Assembly: GCA_965243255.1 (NCBI GenBank)
Contig: CBDEUH010000004.1
Coordinates: 2,790,001-2,854,000, forward strand
Direction of reading: 5' to 3'
DNA from: Bin87 sp965243255
GTDB taxonomy: Bacteria > Chloroflexota > Dehalococcoidia > Lucifugimonadales > UBA3495
Length of the DNA stretch: 64,000 bases
Shown here: positions 60,565 to 64,000 of the stretch, piece by piece
Layout of the letters: each line of letters begins with the position of its first letter
Numbering within the stretch: position 1 is the first letter of the stretch
Program-made: the position numbers and the translations under genes
The notes under the pieces: generated by a model
Databases searched by the model: none
What the model was told of the DNA's origin: nothing
The model's input: only the letters and a program-made list of their open reading frames with translations

Positions 60565-61857
60565 CTAGGCTGAGGCGGCGGCCGGCTCCGCACCGTGGCG
60601 GTCGCCTGGGATCATCAGCGATGCCAGCAGGCCGACGAAGTAGATGCCGGCGGCGATGAAGAAGCCGTACTGCCAGTCAAGCCACTCGATGGGTCCGAAA
60701 ATGAACACGGCGGCCACCGCGCCGAACAGCACGTTGTTGCCCCACATCAGGCCCAGGAAGCTGGATTCCAGCCGGTAGCGCGCCGCCACATCCGCCGCTG
60801 CCGCCGAGGTGAGGTTGATGACCGTAAAGTGCTGGAGCCCGTACAGCGCGACGCATATCGTGATCCACGGGTTGTATTGCTGACCTCCCAGCGGCATGGC
60901 CACGGTGAGGACGGTGGTAAAGGCCATGAGGAACACGATCAGAGACTTGCGCCCCACCTTGTCCGACAGCGCGCCAATCAGCGGCGCCGTTATCATGGCA
61001 GGACCCACCATCAGGGCCAGGTGCGCCGCCGCCTGGAACGAGTTGACCCCCAACGCCTGGGTCATGTAGAGGGGCACCAGGAATAGCAGCGAGCCATCGG
61101 CCATGCCGCGCACCGCCGACACCGCGAAGATCGCCCACAATCCCGTCCCGCGAAATGCCACGCGGGTGCTGTCCCACTGGTGACGCATCCGCTGCACGAT
61201 GTCGATGTTCAGGGGCGGCGCGTTGCCGGCGTGTCGCAGCAGGCCGTAGATGATGAACGCCGAGACAATCATCACCGGCGCGCTTACGGCCAGCCACGCG
61301 CGCCAGCCGATTGGCTCCCATCCCAACTCCCAGCCCACCGTCAGCCCGTCTGATGCTTCCCACTGCAACGCCCCCAGCAGCAGGATGCCGGCGGCCATGG
61401 GGCCGAGCACGTCGCCAATGCTCCCCGTCGAACGGTGCATGGAAATGAACAACGCCCGCCGGTTGGGAAACCGCTGCGCCAACAGTCCCAGCGCCGGCGG
61501 ATGCCATAGGGCCGCGCCCGAAGACGCGCAGGCCAGCGCGAACAGCAACAGCCCGAAGGACGGCGACACCGCCATCAGCAGCAGACCCACGCCGGACAGG
61601 AACGCGCTGATGGACAACACCCACGCCACCCGGTGATGAAACAGGTCCGACAGGAACCCGCCGCCCACGCTGGTGATGCCGGCGAAGGCCGAACGCACGG
61701 CGACGATGATGCCGACCTGTATCGCGCCCAGCCCCATGTCGGCCGCGATGAAGGTGGTCAGCAGCGGGATGGCGTTGGAAAAGAAGTGCTCGAAGGCGTG
61801 CGCTCCGATGAGCGTGGACGCCATCACGCTGTTGCCGGTGCGACGGTCCTGGCTCAA
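60565..61857 (-). CDS. MFS transporter (Fsr-like), paralog 1
   Basis: The roughly 430-residue, 12-helix transporter has IGAHAFEHFFSNAIPLLTTF, FHHRVAWVLSISAF, ALWHPPALGLLAQRFPNRRA and MHRSTGSIGDVLGPM. These match the fosmidomycin-resistance-type MFS group, where the HPPA motif and HRSTGSIGD are typical. The start is a TTG at 61857; an ATG at 61824 (MASTLIGAHAF) is equally possible. It is 42 bp downstream of a close paralog. Substrate unknown. Confidence 0.88.
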   Translation of the reverse strand: MSQDRRTGNSVMASTLIGAHAFEHFFSNAIPLLTTFIAADMGLGAIQVGIIVAVRSAFAGITSVGGGFLSDLFHHRVAWVLSISAFLSGVGLLLMAVSPSFGLLLFALACASSGAALWHPPALGLLAQRFPNRRALFISMHRSTGSIGDVLGPMAAGILLLGALQWEASDGLTVGWELGWEPIGWRAWLAVSAPVMIVSAFIIYGLLRHAGNAPPLNIDIVQRMRHQWDSTRVAFRGTGLWAIFAVSAVRGMADGSLLFLVPLYMTQALGVNSFQAAAHLALMVGPAMITAPLIGALSDKVGRKSLIVFLMAFTTVLTVAMPLGGQQYNPWITICVALYGLQHFTVINLTSAAAADVAARYRLESSFLGLMWGNNVLFGAVAAVFIFGPIEWLDWQYGFFIAAGIYFVGLLASLMIPGDRHGAEPAAASA

Positions 61858-61899
61858 CGGAGGATTTGGCGAAGTTTGCGGCGGCGGGGACGTTGGCGA

Positions 61900-63273
61900 T
61901 CAGGCAGGTACCGCCACGGCTTCCGGCGCCCGGGGCTTGCCGGGAATCAGCAGCGATACCAGCAGCCCCACGAAGTAGATGCCCGACGCGATGTAGAACC
62001 CGTACTGCCAGTCGAACCACTCCACCGGCCCGAAAATCATCACGGCCGCAACCGCGCCGAACAGCGTGTTGTTGCCCCACATCAGGCCAAGGAAGCTGGA
62101 CTCCAGCCGACGGCCGGCCGCGATGTCGGCGGCGGCGGCCTGGGTCAGGTTGTTCACCGAGAAGTTCATCAGGCCGTAGATGGCCACGAAGAGCGTAATC
62201 CAGAAGGTGTACACCTGGTGCGACTGGCCCGCCCAGATGATGCCCAGAGTCAGCAGCGTGGTGGCCGCCATGATGAAGATAATCAGCGGGCGGCGTCCGA
62301 TGCGGTCGGACAGCGCGCCAATCAGCGGCCCGGCCAGGATGCCAGGGCCGACCATCAGGGCGACGTGGGCCGACGCCAGGAAGGTGTTTGCGCCCAACGC
62401 CTGGGTCAGGTACAGCGGAATCAGGAAGACCAGGGAGCGGTCGGCCATGCCCCGCACTGCCGACACGGTAAAGATGGCCCACATCCCGGTGCCCCGGAAG
62501 GCGTCCTTCATGCCGGCCCAGTTGGTGCGGATGCGTTCACCAACGTCCACTCCCTCGGGACGCTCGCTGCCGGCGTTGCGCAGCAGGATGAAAATCAGCA
62601 CGGTGGAGATGAACATGATCGGCGTGCTGACGCCCAGCACCCACCGCCAGCTGATGGCCGGCCAGGGCAGTTGCCAGCAGAAGGGCAACGCGCCGCAACC
62701 CTGCGTGACGATGTCCTCGGCTTCGCCGGCGCTCCACGCCAACGCTCCCAGCACCAGCGCGCCGGCCACCATCGGCCCCAGCACGTCGCCGATGCTGCCC
62801 GTGGAGCGGTGCATGGATATGAACAGTCCACGCCGGGCCGGGAAGCGTCGCGCCAGCAGGCCCAACGCCGGCGGATGCCACAACGCGCTGCCCATGGAAC
62901 CCAGGGCCAGGGCGCAGATTATCAGCCCGAAGGTGGGCGCGATGGACATGAGCAGGTAGCCCATGCCAATCATAAAGGTGCTGATGGATAGCACCCAGGC
63001 CACCCGGTGATGGAACAGGTCAACCAGGATGCCGCCGGAAACGCTGGTCAGCCCGCCGAAAATGGACCGCACCACGACAATCAATCCGACCTGCAGCGCG
63101 CCCAGGCCCAGGTCGATGGCAATCACCGTGGCCAGCAGGGGGATGCTGTGGGCGTATAGGTGCTCAAAGGCGTGGGCGCCGATGAGCGTGCTGGCCATCA
63201 CGGAGCCCTTGGTGCGCGGCTCCACGTCCTGGGCCTGCGGTTGGGAAGGACTGACACCGGCTGCCTGTACCAT
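61900..63273 (-). CDS. MFS transporter (Fsr-like), paralog 2
   Basis: The 457-residue transporter shares with its neighbour MASTLIGAHAFEH, FHHRVAWVLSIS, ALWHPPALGLLA, SMHRSTGSIGDVLGPM, VSAVRGMADRSLVFLIPLYL and LESSFLGLMWGNNTLFGAVA, so the two arose by tandem duplication. AAGGAG eight bases upstream supports the ATG at 63273. A loop of about 30 extra residues (GEAEDIVTQGCGALPFCWQL) distinguishes it from paralog 1. Substrate unknown. Confidence 0.9.
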   Translation of the reverse strand: MVQAAGVSPSQPQAQDVEPRTKGSVMASTLIGAHAFEHLYAHSIPLLATVIAIDLGLGALQVGLIVVVRSIFGGLTSVSGGILVDLFHHRVAWVLSISTFMIGMGYLLMSIAPTFGLIICALALGSMGSALWHPPALGLLARRFPARRGLFISMHRSTGSIGDVLGPMVAGALVLGALAWSAGEAEDIVTQGCGALPFCWQLPWPAISWRWVLGVSTPIMFISTVLIFILLRNAGSERPEGVDVGERIRTNWAGMKDAFRGTGMWAIFTVSAVRGMADRSLVFLIPLYLTQALGANTFLASAHVALMVGPGILAGPLIGALSDRIGRRPLIIFIMAATTLLTLGIIWAGQSHQVYTFWITLFVAIYGLMNFSVNNLTQAAAADIAAGRRLESSFLGLMWGNNTLFGAVAAVMIFGPVEWFDWQYGFYIASGIYFVGLLVSLLIPGKPRAPEAVAVPA

Positions 63274-63425
63274 GGAATGCGCTCCTTATGCAATGCGAGG
63301 CAACGCGCCACCAGACGCGAAACCAGGCGCATTATACACGCTGGCCGGCTATGGGAAATACCCGCCCCGGCTCGCGATGGCAAAAGCGGGTATCCCTTGG
63401 TTCGGTAAGGAGCGAGGCAGGCTCG

Positions 63426-64000
63426 TTACAGAGGGGTGCTCAGGGCCAGATTGCTGGACAAGAAGGCGGTTATCAGATCCCCGAACTTGATTTGCTGAAT
63501 ATCGGGGGGATCGCTGAGGGCAGGCGTCATGCAAAGGAAGCCTCTGTTGACCACGCTGTTGAGGTCCGCAAGGTTTGCCGTGAAACCCGATGATCCATGA
63601 ACTACGCCCGCAGGATCGACGGCAAGAGTGACGAGCAGTCGATAAGTGGTCGCAGTGGCCAAGCCCTTGAAGCACGTTTCGGCATTGGCGCTCAACCGGC
63701 CGGTCGGTGAGGCAATACCGGCCCGGCTAGAGGCTACGTGAGCGTAAACGTTGGTTGCCGTTTGCTGGTCCAGAAGCAAGCATTGGAGCAGTTCGCCGTT
63801 CGGGAAGTGATTGAAGCTCTGGATGACGGACAGACCTCTGATTTCATCGAGGCGGCTGCGCACGTTATTGTCGTCGATGCAACTATTCAGGGCAGAGCTG
63901 GTGGATGCGTTAATCGCACTGATGATATAGGCCCCGTTGGAAACCCGGTCGAGAATGTCTTGCGCCACCACGATGTTGAGCAGGTTGTTAATCTGCTCCT
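63426..64000 (-). CDS. partial gene of unknown function, runs off the window
   Basis: The frame is open to the right edge (EQINNLLNIVVAQDILDRVS precedes the first in-window start-like codon), so the 5' end is missing. The visible 190 residues have four cysteines (NSCIDDN, LQCLLLD, AETCFKG, FLCMTP), NVYAHVASSRAGIASPTGRL and a long Ser/Thr/Ala content suggestive of an extracytoplasmic protein. The C-terminus is FLSSNLALSTPL. Family not recognised. The 152-bp gap to the MFS gene holds nothing notable. Confidence 0.6.
   Translation of the reverse strand, partial: EQINNLLNIVVAQDILDRVSNGAYIISAINASTSSALNSCIDDNNVRSRLDEIRGLSVIQSFNHFPNGELLQCLLLDQQTATNVYAHVASSRAGIASPTGRLSANAETCFKGLATATTYRLLVTLAVDPAGVVHGSSGFTANLADLNSVVNRGFLCMTPALSDPPDIQQIKFGDLITAFLSSNLALSTPL

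Overview
The window looks like a Chloroflexota chromosome, most like marine or sponge-associated SAR202/Dehalococcoidia. This is inferred from gene content: F420-type luciferase-like oxidoreductase, AprBA, many DinB-like and amidase/cyclase genes, plant-type leucine-rich repeats and GC-rich core genes. No rRNA or other decisive taxonomic marker is present. The contig runs off a gene at the right edge.

Region 1 (1-19.6 kb) is accessory DNA of visibly lower and more variable GC. It holds a complete IS21-family element (istA/istB, terminal inverted repeats, 8-bp target duplication) inside a small membrane-protein gene, and a large secreted LRR lipoprotein. It also holds a run of minus-strand genes of poorly known function (a nucleoside-deoxyribosyltransferase/TIR-like protein, a lipoprotein, a DUF2806/Abi-alpha-like protein, a membrane protein). 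Decayed genes follow (ABC-2 permease, DnaE2-like polymerase). Next comes a tightly coupled NdpA-like plus RelA/SpoT-domain gene pair, and then a complete orphan phage-type large terminase. The terminase is preceded by two 178-bp direct repeats that each carry a GAAC-N4-GTTC box.

Region 2 (19.6-29.6 kb) is core: prs, lepB, a DUF885 hydrolase, an EthD-like protein, an SDR, and the translation/transcription cluster tRNA-Thr/Tyr/Thr-tuf-rpmG-secE-nusG-rplK-rplA-[L10 leader]-rplJ-rplL, all on the minus strand. rpoBC do not follow rplL.

Region 3 (29.7-44.5 kb) mixes a small-terminase-like gene, a cyclase/AtzG-like/amidase operon, a small Cys-less DUF5679-like protein behind a promoter with three 14-bp iterons, rpmB, rpe-argH-sugar isomerase, pterin dehydratase, an LLM oxidoreductase, and uvrC with an aldehyde dehydrogenase and a PIG-L deacetylase.

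Region 4 (44.6-64 kb) carries recR-ybaB-dnaX (dnaX with a one-base frameshift at its P-loop), a Na+/solute symporter, aprBA (APS reductase, sulfite/APS interconversion), an RND exporter, lepA, an internally duplicated protein of unknown function, a periplasmic-type solute-binding lipoprotein, DinB-like and membrane proteins, two tandem MFS paralogs and a partial unknown gene.

The strongest leads for undescribed biology are the NdpA/RelA-SpoT pair, the orphan terminase with its duplicated LexA-like control module, the iteron-controlled Cys-less DUF5679-like gene, and the duplicated-domain family at 57.4-58.3 kb.
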